From Methylobacillus sp. MM3 (lineage in GTDB: Bacteria > Pseudomonadota > Gammaproteobacteria > Burkholderiales > Methylophilaceae), in the NCBI RefSeq assembly GCF_001645185.1, contig NZ_LXTQ01000001.1:62001-126000 (forward strand): a stretch of 64,000 nt of DNA, in the 5' to 3' direction. Positions 49,392-57,367 of the stretch are shown here, piece by piece (positions within the stretch are counted from its first letter, which is position 1; every line of letters begins with the position of its first letter). The translations under genes and the position numbers were made by a program. The notes beneath the pieces were generated by a model. The model saw nothing but the letters and a program-made list of their open reading frames with translations. It ran no database searches and was not told the DNA's origin.

Positions 49392-51041
49392 ATGCTCTGC
49401 AAAATATGCGGTGGGGAGAACAAGGAGACTGCCCGCTTCTGCAATGATTGCGGCAGCCCCTTGCGGCGGCCGGAACCCTTGGGTGAGTTATCGCCCCGAC
49501 CGCAACCGGCGACTTCCCGCGAGCCCTTGGTCACACGGATGCAGCAATCGGCAGTCAGCCCGGAACCTCGGGCAACACGTGCTCCGCCCCCGCCTGCCAG
49601 CGCCGAGCCTCAGACCATCCGTGCGCCACAACCGACAGCCGCCCCGGAATCCCTGGTAACGCGCAGGCAGCAGGCCGCGACTGCTGTCGAGCCTGCGGAA
49701 ACTCCAATCCGTACACCATCGCGAGTCGCTACCGCGCCTTTGGCTACCCAGCCAGCGCAGCCGGCAACTGAGTCTGAGTCCCTGGTGACGCGCAGGCGGC
49801 AGCCCAGGGTGCTCACTGATCTTCAGGAAGCCTCCACTATCCGCACGCCGCAGCCTGCGGTTGATTCAGAACCTCCGGCAACACGCGCGGCTCAGCCGAT
49901 AATTAGCCCCGGCCTTTCGCTTGCGCCGCGCCGCAGGCCCCGGATGCTCACCGCATCTCCTGCAGAGGCGTCGCCCCAAGTGCGCGTGCCGCCTGCTTCC
50001 GATGTGAAATCAGAGATAAGCACGCCCCAGCCGAAGGAGGCGTCGAAGGACGCCATTCTGCCGCCGGACATATCCTCCAGGATCAAAGCCCCGCCGCCCA
50101 GGGTCGCGCCTCAGGCCAGCGCGCCGCCGAAAATGGCGCCAAAAATAGATTTTCCCGCGTCGAGCGTGTCCGCGAAATCTGCTATCCCGCGGAAAGACAA
50201 GGCATCGCCGCCTGTCATGTCTCCGAAGGCTGCGCCGGCGTCGAGTGTGCCGCCGAAGAGGGAGACACCGTTTCCGGACATGAAGCCCGAAGTCATTGAT
50301 TTCACCCCGCCTGCCGATCTTCCTCCGCACCATGCCAGAGGAGATGAATTTTTTACTCAGCCTTCCCCAAGGTCCTCTAAACGAGACGATGCGGATAAAT
50401 TCACCATAATGGTCGTGCTGGCTGTGGTGATCCTGGCCATCATTGCCGTCAGCGCAGGGGGTGTTTATTTGTATTTGCACGATGCACCGCCTCCGCCGCC
50501 AAACCTGAAGCAGCTGTCGCAGACGCATCAACAGAATCCTGTCACCGAGAATACGCCTGCGGAGAAAGTCAATATGCCGACGCCACCGCTACTTCTTTCA
50601 GAGCCGAGGACTGAAAACTCGGATGGGCTGCTGGCAACTCTGGTGCAGGCCGTGGTTCCCGATGCTCCGGCCCGGGCGGAAGCACCCAAGCCGAAGTCGA
50701 AGCCGAAACCGCGGGAGCCATCCGCCGTGCCGGACCAGACGGCCGAGGCTACGGCAAGGGATCCGCCGCCGCGAGATGACCCTGCGCCGCCCTCGCTTGC
50801 GGCACAGGCTGATACCCAGCCGGAGGTTTCCGCTGCCGCGGAGCCCGGTGAAAGCTATCCGGCAAACTTCAATCTTGCCCTCGGCGTGATCGTCGAAACC
50901 AGAGCCTACCCCAGCAAAAAAATGAAACAGCGTGCGATGGAGTTATGGGCGTCCGAGAAAAAGATTCTCGAGCCCGATGGCTCGATCAACGACAAGTACG
51001 TTCTCAAGAAGAGTGATTTTTCACCCATTCCCGGGCATTGA
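49392..51041 (+). CDS. Zinc-ribbon, proline-rich single-pass membrane protein
   Basis: A 549-aa protein. Residues 1-25 form a zinc ribbon (CKICGGENKETARFCNDCG). Residues ~30-330 are a low-complexity Pro/Ala/Arg region with degenerate repeats of an ESLVTRRRQ / EPxATRAxQP unit. One membrane helix lies near 338-358 (IMVVLAVVILAIIAVSAGGV). A second Pro-rich periplasmic stretch leads to a small C-terminal domain (ESYPANFNLALGVIVETRAY, then KILEPDGSINDKYVLKKSDF). TAGGAGGAGGCC precedes the ATG. It follows the second HPF-CSD/BCAM0308 pair by 30 nt. Function unknown. Confidence 0.8.
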   Translation: MLCKICGGENKETARFCNDCGSPLRRPEPLGELSPRPQPATSREPLVTRMQQSAVSPEPRATRAPPPPASAEPQTIRAPQPTAAPESLVTRRQQAATAVEPAETPIRTPSRVATAPLATQPAQPATESESLVTRRRQPRVLTDLQEASTIRTPQPAVDSEPPATRAAQPIISPGLSLAPRRRPRMLTASPAEASPQVRVPPASDVKSEISTPQPKEASKDAILPPDISSRIKAPPPRVAPQASAPPKMAPKIDFPASSVSAKSAIPRKDKASPPVMSPKAAPASSVPPKRETPFPDMKPEVIDFTPPADLPPHHARGDEFFTQPSPRSSKRDDADKFTIMVVLAVVILAIIAVSAGGVYLYLHDAPPPPPNLKQLSQTHQQNPVTENTPAEKVNMPTPPLLLSEPRTENSDGLLATLVQAVVPDAPARAEAPKPKSKPKPREPSAVPDQTAEATARDPPPRDDPAPPSLAAQADTQPEVSAAAEPGESYPANFNLALGVIVETRAYPSKKMKQRAMELWASEKKILEPDGSINDKYVLKKSDFSPIPGH

Positions 51042-51243
51042 TCCGACCTATTCGACAGCGGCTACAGAACGCTCCTCACGGTATACTGCTCACGCGCGCC
51101 AAGGCGTGGCGGAATGCGCAGCTTGAGGACATTGCGAGGCTCGCAAAATTAAACGACCCAGGGCCGCAAGTCGCTAGCGCAAACACGCTGCTTATCCGAT
51201 GACGCCGCATTAAAATTTTTACCAATTACAGGAGCCCAGCAAT

Positions 51244-52179
51244 ATGGCCGGAAGCAGTCTCTTAACCCTGATCGATGACATTGCCACCATCCTCGACGAC
51301 GTCGCGGCGATGAGCAAGGTCGCCGCCAAGAAAACCTCGGGCGTGCTGGGCGATGATCTCGCCCTCAATGCGCAGCAGGTCTCCGGTATCAAGGCCGAAC
51401 GCGAGTTGCCAGTGGTATGGGCGGTCGCAAAGGGCTCCTTCATCAACAAGCTCATCCTGGTGCCGACGGCACTGGCAATCAGTGCCTTCATCCCGTGGGC
51501 GGTGATTCCACTCCTGATGCTGGGCGGGGCTTTCCTGTGTTTCGAGGGCTTCGAGAAACTGGCGCACCGTTTCCTGCACAGCAAAGCGGAAGACGCCGCG
51601 CACCATGCCGAAGAGATCAAGGCCGTGGCCGACCCGGCGGTCGATCTGGTGGCGTTCGAGAAGGAGAAAATCAAAGGCGCGGTACGTACTGACTTCATTC
51701 TCTCCGCCGAAATCATCGTCATCACGCTGGGCACTGTCGCTGCCGCGCCTTTCATGTCGCAGGTGAGCGTGCTGGCGGTGATCGCCGTGGTGATGACCAT
51801 CGGCGTATACGGCCTCGTCGCCGGCATCGTCAAGCTGGACGACGGCGGCCTGTACCTCAGCAAGAAGGGCGGAGTGCTGGCCGCAATAGGCGGCGTTATC
51901 CTGCGCGCGGCACCCATATTGATGAAGACGCTCTCCGTTGCCGGCACCGTCGCGATGTTCATGGTCGGCGGCAGCATCCTGATGCACGGCATTCCCGGCT
52001 GGCACCATGTGACGGAAAGCCTGCAGCATAGCGTATCGGGCATTCCCGTGATGGGCGGGTTCCTGACGGTCATCGGGCCGATGTTGCTGGACGCCGTTGC
52101 CGGTGTGATCGCGGGCGCTCTGATCCTGCTGGTCGTGACGCTGGGCGCGCGCGCCTACAAGGCCGTCCGGGCGGCTTGA
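51244..52179 (+). CDS. DUF808 family inner-membrane protein (YedI-like)
   Basis: A 311-aa membrane protein of the DUF808/YedI family. The N-terminal cytoplasmic signature is SLLTLIDDIATILDDVAAMS, followed by KKTSGVLGDDLALNAQQVSG. Six or seven hydrophobic segments follow. The conserved FEGFEKLAHRFLH and GVYGLVAGIVKLDD blocks are present. ACAGGAGCCC precedes the ATG. It shares one base (TGATG) with the methyltransferase start downstream. Function unknown. Confidence 0.9.
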   Translation: MAGSSLLTLIDDIATILDDVAAMSKVAAKKTSGVLGDDLALNAQQVSGIKAERELPVVWAVAKGSFINKLILVPTALAISAFIPWAVIPLLMLGGAFLCFEGFEKLAHRFLHSKAEDAAHHAEEIKAVADPAVDLVAFEKEKIKGAVRTDFILSAEIIVITLGTVAAAPFMSQVSVLAVIAVVMTIGVYGLVAGIVKLDDGGLYLSKKGGVLAAIGGVILRAAPILMKTLSVAGTVAMFMVGGSILMHGIPGWHHVTESLQHSVSGIPVMGGFLTVIGPMLLDAVAGVIAGALILLVVTLGARAYKAVRAA

Positions 52180-53303
52180 TGACAGACGCACCCACCATCA
52201 CCTGGGCCGAAGGCGGCGCGGAGCATACCGCCCGCTGGCGTTCCGAAGTGGGCATGCCGCCGCCAAAGCGCGTGCAGGTCGCCGACGACACGCTCAAGGC
52301 CGATGTTGCCTACCGGCTGGCCTGCGAAGGCACGGCGCTGCTATGGCGCGGCGATTACCAGAACGCCAGGCAATTGCTGCAAGCGATGGCGCGCCGTATC
52401 GACCGCAAGCCGCGCAAGCAGGGCGCTACACCCGCCGAAGCTTTTCACCTGCATCGTCAGGCGCAATCGCAACGCGCCCGCACGCTGGGGATGCTGCTGA
52501 TTCCGCTCGATGCCGGCTACCACATCCCGCTGCGCCGCGCACCCGAGGTCCAAACGGCCTGCGAAGAAGCCTACGGCCCTGCCGCCGAGGCATCGATTGT
52601 CTCGCTGCGCGAACTGCTGGGCCTCGTCGGTGCGCATGAGTGGCGCAAGAAAGGCGTGGCTATCGCCGCGCTCGGCGAGCGCATCCATCCGCACTACGGC
52701 GTGTTCTCGCCAGTGCGCGGCGAATACGTTGCGCTGGTCGATCAGGCCCCCTTGCCGTCGCAGGTGCTGGCTTTCGATATCGGTACCGGTACCGGTGTGC
52801 TCGCCGCTGTGCTTGCGCGACGTGGCATCGAGCATGTGATTGGCACGGATCAGGATCCGCGCGCCCTGCAATGCGCCCGTGAGAATATTGCCCGGCTGGG
52901 GCTGGAAAATCAGGTCGAAATCAAGCAGGTCGATCTCTTCCCCGCGGGTCGCGCGCCGCTCGTCGTCTGCAATCCGCCCTGGATACCGGCTCGCCCCAGT
53001 TCGCCCATCGAGGGCGCGATCTACGACCCCGAAAGCCGCATGCTGCTCGGCTTTCTTGACGGATTGAAAGATCATCTGGAACCGGGCGGGGAAGGTTGGC
53101 TGATCCTCTCCGATATCGCCGAACACCTCGGCCTGAGAACGCGCGAAACGCTGCTGTCCGCCATCGAAAACGCAGGCCTCACGGTAATCGAGCGCCTCGA
53201 TACGCGCCCGCATCATCCCAAGGCCGCTGACCCGGACGATCCGCTACATGCGGCGCGGGCGCAGGAAATTACCTCACTCTGGCGATTGGGGATTGAAAGG
53301 TAA
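52179..53303 (+). CDS. Class I SAM-dependent methyltransferase (HemK/RlmG-type)
   Basis: A 374-aa protein. The N-terminal ~190 residues are a less familiar helical domain (VADDTLKADVAYRLACEGTA). The C-terminal methyltransferase domain has motif I FDIGTGTGVLAAVLARRG (~200), motif II GTDQDPRAL, and the catalytic NPPWIP tetrad typical of amino-methylating enzymes acting on Gln, Asn, adenine or guanine. Target may be a ribosomal protein, release factor or rRNA guanine. Coupled to DUF808 by TGATG. Confidence 0.85.
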   Translation: MTDAPTITWAEGGAEHTARWRSEVGMPPPKRVQVADDTLKADVAYRLACEGTALLWRGDYQNARQLLQAMARRIDRKPRKQGATPAEAFHLHRQAQSQRARTLGMLLIPLDAGYHIPLRRAPEVQTACEEAYGPAAEASIVSLRELLGLVGAHEWRKKGVAIAALGERIHPHYGVFSPVRGEYVALVDQAPLPSQVLAFDIGTGTGVLAAVLARRGIEHVIGTDQDPRALQCARENIARLGLENQVEIKQVDLFPAGRAPLVVCNPPWIPARPSSPIEGAIYDPESRMLLGFLDGLKDHLEPGGEGWLILSDIAEHLGLRTRETLLSAIENAGLTVIERLDTRPHHPKAADPDDPLHAARAQEITSLWRLGIER

Positions 53304-53342
53304 CAAACGTTTCTTTTAAATTTATAAAGAAAACAATTGTTA
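53301..53342 (+). promoter_or_regulatory. hip operator candidate 1 (42-bp inverted repeat)
   Basis: Begins TAACAAACGTTTCTTTTA and ends TTGTTA, with an inner TTTCTTT / AAAGAAA pair. The outer arms (TAACAA/TTGTTA) are 42 bp end to end. It begins at the stop codon of the methyltransferase gene. Same geometry as candidate 2. Confidence 0.65.
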
Positions 53343-53376
53343 GCATTATTGACGATCTAAAAAGCTAGGGTTATGA

Positions 53377-53418
53377 TAACAATGGTTTCTTTTATAAAGT
53401 TAAGGGAAATTATTGTTA
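53377..53418 (+). promoter_or_regulatory. hip operator candidate 2 (42-bp inverted repeat)
   Basis: Begins TAACAATGGTTTCTTTTA (16 of 18 bases identical to candidate 1) and ends TTGTTA, exactly 42 bp. Start-to-start distance from candidate 1 is 76 bp, about seven helical turns. It ends two bases before the preferred hipB start, so a bound repressor would cover the ribosome site region. Confidence 0.65.
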
Positions 53419-53420
53419 CT

Positions 53421-53762
53421 ATGAAATGCAATGAATCAACTATCCTGACGCATGACCAACTGCAAGAGCTGAAGCTTTTCGGCGAGCGCATTTCCCGCCT
53501 GCGCAAGGCACGCGGTGTTTTGCAGGCGGATGCCGCGGTACGCGCCGGAATATCCAGACCAACTGCGACCCGTATCGAAGCGGGCGATCCCGGACGCAGC
53601 CTCGGGCAAGTACTTCGTTATGTGGATGCGATTGCGCCGGGCACCAGCCTGCTCGATCTCCTGCTGGAAAATGATCCGGCCCTGAAGGCGCTGCGTGAAA
53701 AAGAAACTGTGCGCCGCGTCAGACTGCCTTCCGAGGCACAGATGAAAAAGCTGGATTTCTGA
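53421..53762 (+). CDS. hipB: HipB-like XRE-family antitoxin/regulator
   Basis: A 113-aa regulator. Helix-turn-helix of the XRE type at ~20-70 (FGERISRLRKARGVLQADAA, VRAGISRPTATRIEAGDPGR). The tail ends LPSEAQMKKLDF. As partner of HipA it should repress the operon and neutralise the kinase. In-frame starts at 53373 and 53382 would place operator 2 inside the coding region; I take ATG 53421, though AAGGG is a rather distant 14 bases upstream. It ends one base before hipA. Confidence 0.82.
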   Translation: MKCNESTILTHDQLQELKLFGERISRLRKARGVLQADAAVRAGISRPTATRIEAGDPGRSLGQVLRYVDAIAPGTSLLDLLLENDPALKALREKETVRRVRLPSEAQMKKLDF

Positions 53763-53763
53763 C

Positions 53764-55107
53764 ATGGCGTTGCGCGAGCTCTATGTTTTTGCCCGCATGG
53801 AGGAGGGATTCGTCCCGGCCGGCCTGCTGGCACTGACCGAAACCGCGCAGCGCGTGGAAGCCTCTCGCTTTGCTTATGGCACACGCTACCTGGAGCGCAA
53901 GAAGAGGTTCGAAATTGATCCGGTGAGTTTGTCTTTGGCAGGGGATATCAAGGGTATACAGCTCGTTCCCGCCAACCGGCTGGCTCAATTCGGCGGTATC
54001 CGGGATGCCGCGCCGGATGCCTGGGGGCGCCGTCTTATCGAGGCTCGACATCGTGTGCCGGCGAATAGCCTCCCTGAATCCGTCTATTTGCTGGAGGCCG
54101 GCAGTAATCGCGTGGGCGCCCTCGATGTCCGCGCAGCGCTCGACACGCCGGAGAGCGTTGGGGGCGGCACGATACATTCCTTGGGGTATTTGCTCGAAGC
54201 TGCCGAGCGGGTTGAGCGCGGCGAAAATATTCCCGCACAACTGACCGCGTTACTGAGCGATACCGCCGGCGCGGGCGGCGCGCGCCCCAAAGCTACCGTC
54301 CGTGACGATCAAGGACTGCTGTGGCTCGCAAAATTTCCCAGTATCAGCGACACCTTCGACGTGCCGACGGCGGAGTACGCGACCTTGCAACTCGCGGCGC
54401 TCTGCGGCATTTCCGTGCCCGCCGTCCGGCTCGAAAATCTTGGCGGCAGGGCCGTATTGCTGGTGCGCAGATTCGACCGCTATTGGGGCAACGCGGAAGA
54501 CTTGCCGCCCGCCACCGTTTTACACGAAACATTACCGGGCGAGATGCTGGCCGAGAACCGGCTGCCTTTCGTCAGCGGCCTTACCATGCTGGGCTGCGAC
54601 GAATATGACTCGCCTGCGAAAAGCTACGCCGATCTTGCCCATGCCGTGCGCCGTTATGCGCATACCTCCGTTATCCGCCAGAATACCCGCGAACTCTTTG
54701 CACGCATGGTCTTCAATATCTTTGTCAGCAACGACGACGATCATCTGCGCAATCACGGATTTGTACGCGACCCGCGACTTTCCGGCTGGCGGCTGAGCCC
54801 GCTGTACGACGTCGTTCCCAGGCCCGGTGTTGCCTACGAGCGCTTTCTGCATCTCGATATCGGAACGCAAGGCAAACTTGCCACGCTGGACAATGCGCTC
54901 TCCCGTTACGCTGTCTTTACGCTGGATCGGCCGGATGCCATTGGCGTGATCCGCGAGGTTTGGAGCATCATCCGGCAATGGCGCATGCATTTTGAAGGTT
55001 GGCACATTACAGGGCGAGTAATCGACCAGGTCGCTCCCGCGATCCGCGAACTCGAAGACATCGCGAGCCCGGCCTTGATGCGTGAAATCCGAAAGGCGGA
55101 GGAATAG
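53764..55107 (+). CDS. hipA: HipA-family serine/threonine kinase toxin
   Basis: A 447-aa kinase of the HipA type; E. coli HipA phosphorylates glutamyl-tRNA synthetase and triggers persistence. The N-terminal HipA_N part (~1-110) ends with FGGIRDAAPDAWGRRLIEAR. The kinase core includes GGARPKATVRDDQGLLWLAK (ATP-site Lys), the catalytic FNIFVSNDDDHLRNHGFV and the metal site LSPLYDVVP. All catalytic residues look intact. Directly downstream of hipB (1-nt gap), in the usual order. The target protein cannot be predicted from sequence. Confidence 0.9.
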   Translation: MALRELYVFARMEEGFVPAGLLALTETAQRVEASRFAYGTRYLERKKRFEIDPVSLSLAGDIKGIQLVPANRLAQFGGIRDAAPDAWGRRLIEARHRVPANSLPESVYLLEAGSNRVGALDVRAALDTPESVGGGTIHSLGYLLEAAERVERGENIPAQLTALLSDTAGAGGARPKATVRDDQGLLWLAKFPSISDTFDVPTAEYATLQLAALCGISVPAVRLENLGGRAVLLVRRFDRYWGNAEDLPPATVLHETLPGEMLAENRLPFVSGLTMLGCDEYDSPAKSYADLAHAVRRYAHTSVIRQNTRELFARMVFNIFVSNDDDHLRNHGFVRDPRLSGWRLSPLYDVVPRPGVAYERFLHLDIGTQGKLATLDNALSRYAVFTLDRPDAIGVIREVWSIIRQWRMHFEGWHITGRVIDQVAPAIRELEDIASPALMREIRKAEE

Positions 55108-55273
55108 CGCTTGCGCCCGGCGCGCGTCTTGCGGACTAATAAGGTGAGATTTGTAGGCCTGTAAGGGCGGTCTTTATAACTTATCCAAAGTCCGATCCAG
55201 TCATTACCGCGCTGCGTCTTGCATCGGTGTCGCAATGCCCCAACAATAATGCTGTCCAACCGGCGGAGGGAAT

Positions 55274-56389
55274 ATGCGTATCGGCGTACCCAGGGAAATC
55301 AAGATCCACGAATACCGCGTCGGCATCGTGCCGGCCAATGTACGCGAGCTGACCGAGCGCAGGCATGAGGTCATCGTCGAGACCGGGGCCGGAGCGGGCA
55401 TAGGCGCGTCGGATGACGATTATCTGGGCGCGGGTGCGACCATCGTTGCCACGGCGCGCGCAGTGTTCGATGCCGCCGAACTGATCGTCAAGGTCAAGGA
55501 GCCGCAGGCCATTGAGCGTGCCTGGCTGCGCCCGGGGCAAATCCTATTTACCTACCTCCATCTCGCGCCCGACCCTCAACAGGCACGCGAGCTCATTGCC
55601 TCCGGTGCCACCTGCATCGCCTACGAAACCGTCACGGCCGACGATGGCAGCCTGCCGCTGCTGGCGCCGATGTCTGAGGTGGCAGGGCGCTTGTCGGTGC
55701 AGGCCGGCGCGTATTTTCTGGAAAAAGCCCACGGCGGGCGCGGCATATTGCTCGGCGGCGTACCGGGCGTAGCGCCGGCCAAGGTGGTCGTGATCGGTGG
55801 CGGGGTGGTCGGCACGCACGCCATCGAAGTCGCGGTCGGCATGGGCGCCGAGGTATGGGTGCTGGATCGCAACCTGGAAACCCTGCGCCGCCTATGGGCG
55901 CGCTTCGGCCGCAGCCTCAATACGGTTTTCTCCACGCACGATGCGATTGCCCATCACTGTGCCGAGGCCGACCTCGTCATCGGCGCGGTACTGCTCGCCG
56001 GCGCCGCCGCACCCAAGCTCATCACCCGCGACATGGTGCGCAACATGAAGCCCGGCGCGGTGATCGTGGACGTTGCCATCGACCAGGGCGGCTGCTGCGA
56101 AACCTCGCGGCCGACCACACATGACGATCCGGTCTACGTGGAGGAGGGCGTCATCCACTACTGTGTCGCCAACATGCCCGGCGCGGTGCCCAACACTTCC
56201 GCCTATGCGCTCAACAACGCCACGCTGCCGTACATCATCGCGCTGGCGGATCAAGGCCTCGACGCCTTGCAACAGCATCGTCATCTGCTTAACGGCCTCA
56301 ACGTGCATCGCGGCATGGTCACGCATGCGCCGGTCGCTGAAGCGTTGGGGTATGATTTCGTGACGCCTGAAGAGGCGCTGGGTTTCTAA
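55274..56389 (+). CDS. ald: Alanine dehydrogenase
   Basis: NAD-dependent enzyme interconverting L-alanine and pyruvate plus ammonia, 371 aa, full length. The pyruvate-binding N-domain begins [17 protein letters not shown]. Catalytic Lys in LIVKVKEPQ and His in FTYLHLAPD are present. NAD site [20 protein letters not shown], catalytic Asp in [19 protein letters not shown], and [20 protein letters not shown] complete the signature. CGGAGGGAAT precedes the ATG. Monocistronic by appearance. Confidence 0.94.
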   Translation: MRIGVPREIKIHEYRVGIVPANVRELTERRHEVIVETGAGAGIGASDDDYLGAGATIVATARAVFDAAELIVKVKEPQAIERAWLRPGQILFTYLHLAPDPQQARELIASGATCIAYETVTADDGSLPLLAPMSEVAGRLSVQAGAYFLEKAHGGRGILLGGVPGVAPAKVVVIGGGVVGTHAIEVAVGMGAEVWVLDRNLETLRRLWARFGRSLNTVFSTHDAIAHHCAEADLVIGAVLLAGAAAPKLITRDMVRNMKPGAVIVDVAIDQGGCCETSRPTTHDDPVYVEEGVIHYCVANMPGAVPNTSAYALNNATLPYIIALADQGLDALQQHRHLLNGLNVHRGMVTHAPVAEALGYDFVTPEEALGF

Positions 56390-56406
56390 GAGAAAGGTTC
56401 TTGAGG

Positions 56407-56637
56407 ATGCAAACGTATTACCCCTTGTTGATTATCTATTTTGTTTCGCTGGGCATCTGCTCGCTCTCCACCATCTATAAAACCTCCTGTTTCAAGAACA
56501 TGCTGTGCAAGCAGATTCTAGGAAATATTTTCTGGAGTCTGATTCCGGTGGTGAATACCTTCAAGGCTGGGTTGTGGATTGTCTCGATGATAGTTGAGGC
56601 GGTGCAGAAACGGAAAATGCCTGACGGATCAAATTAG
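56407..56637 (+). CDS. Small hydrophobic hypothetical protein
   Basis: A 76-aa protein with an N-terminal hydrophobic helix (YPLLIIYFVSLGICSLSTIY) and a second weaker one (FWSLIPVVNTFKAGLWIVSMI). Cys residues (TSCFKNMLCKQ) lie between them. Start ATG 56407; AAAGG nine bases upstream. Not recognised. It follows ald by 17 nt and may be cotranscribed. Confidence 0.6.
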   Translation: MQTYYPLLIIYFVSLGICSLSTIYKTSCFKNMLCKQILGNIFWSLIPVVNTFKAGLWIVSMIVEAVQKRKMPDGSN

Positions 56638-56641
56638 GGAG

Positions 56642-56701
56642 GTCGGGTCTCGCCCCGACAGGCGGGATACTTTTCTTTTGAGAAGCTAGCAAATACCCGC
56701 C
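56642..56701 (+). repeat. Double hairpin / repeat fragment
   Basis: GTCGGG (56642-56647) pairs with CCCGAC (56654-56659). Next to it GGCGGG (56661-56666) pairs with CCCGCC (56696-56701). The ACTTTTCTTTTG core between the second arms resembles dispersed repeats seen in many proteobacteria. It may act as a transcription stop after the small hydrophobic gene. The interval up to 56893 holds no other gene. Confidence 0.5.
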
Positions 56702-56893
56702 TCACATAACAGCTTTGAATTATCATTCTTTGGCACTACAGAGATTTAAGCACGCAGAAAAAAGTTCGGAAGTCTCACTGAAGCGACCTAACTCTTCCTC
56801 CTGTGGCTCGTGTCAAACATTGGGCTGCTAATTGATCCACTCCGATTCGGCATGCCGACTAATTATTAATACTCAGAAATCCTTGGTACTTCT

Positions 56894-57148
56894 ATGACAT
56901 CTAGCAAAAAGCAGTACTGGTTCCCTGCGAAAACGGGACTTGGTTGGGGATGGGGCTTGCCGACCGCATGGCAAGGTTGGGTTGTTTTGGCTATCTTTCT
57001 TTGCCTCGCTCTGGCTGGAGCCGTCACAATACTTCCTGGATACGGCCAGAATGTCTTCATGGTTTACACCGGGGCGCTTTGCGTTTTGTTCGCCGCAATC
57101 TGCTGGACTAAGGGCGAGCGCCCGAGGTGGCGTTGGGGTAAAGAGTAA
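56894..57148 (+). CDS. Small two-helix membrane protein ending inside an attC-like site
   Basis: An 84-aa protein. An aromatic N-terminal motif (YWFPAKTGLGWGWGLPTAWQ) is followed by two hydrophobic helices (WVVLAIFLCLALAGAVTILP and VFMVYTGALCVLFAAICW) and a basic tail (KGERPRWRWGKE). The pattern matches a family of small proteins of unknown function that I have seen in mobile gene cassettes and elsewhere. Its stop codon TAA is part of the left arm of the attC-like structure (57143-57226), as in integron cassettes. Ribosome site weak. Confidence 0.65.
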   Translation: MTSSKKQYWFPAKTGLGWGWGLPTAWQGWVVLAIFLCLALAGAVTILPGYGQNVFMVYTGALCVLFAAICWTKGERPRWRWGKE

Positions 57149-57226
57149 CAAGGGACGCCGAATAAACTCGTCGACGGGAAACCCAAATGCTGCGCTTCGG
57201 TACACCTGTTACGTCCAACGTTATGC
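57143..57226 (+). other. Integron attC-like recombination site (candidate)
   Basis: An 84-bp imperfect inverted repeat. TAAC (57146-57149) pairs with GTTA (57220-57223); three bases inside, GGACG (57153-57157) pairs with CGTCC (57212-57216); inside that, CCGAA (57158-57162) pairs with TTCGG (57196-57200). The right end CAACGTTATGC resembles the AAC-GTTRRRY core of attC, with one mismatch. The symmetric three-base spacers and the overlap of a gene stop with the left box are typical of attC. No integrase gene is in the window. Confidence 0.5.
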
Positions 57227-57367
57227 CGGTACGGAATCGTCGCCACCGCAGCTCGCTCTAACCCCTTCCCCAAAACAGGCGTAGCATAACAACTGGAACT
57301 CATCCCAAAAGGATCGGTTCCACGCGAGGCATCGAATCAAGGTCAACCTGACACGGGGATTACCGCG

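Noticed and set aside
51042-51243. A 55-codon open frame between the zinc-ribbon protein and DUF808
   Set aside because: TTG start without ribosome site and no recognisable similarity; left as intergenic.
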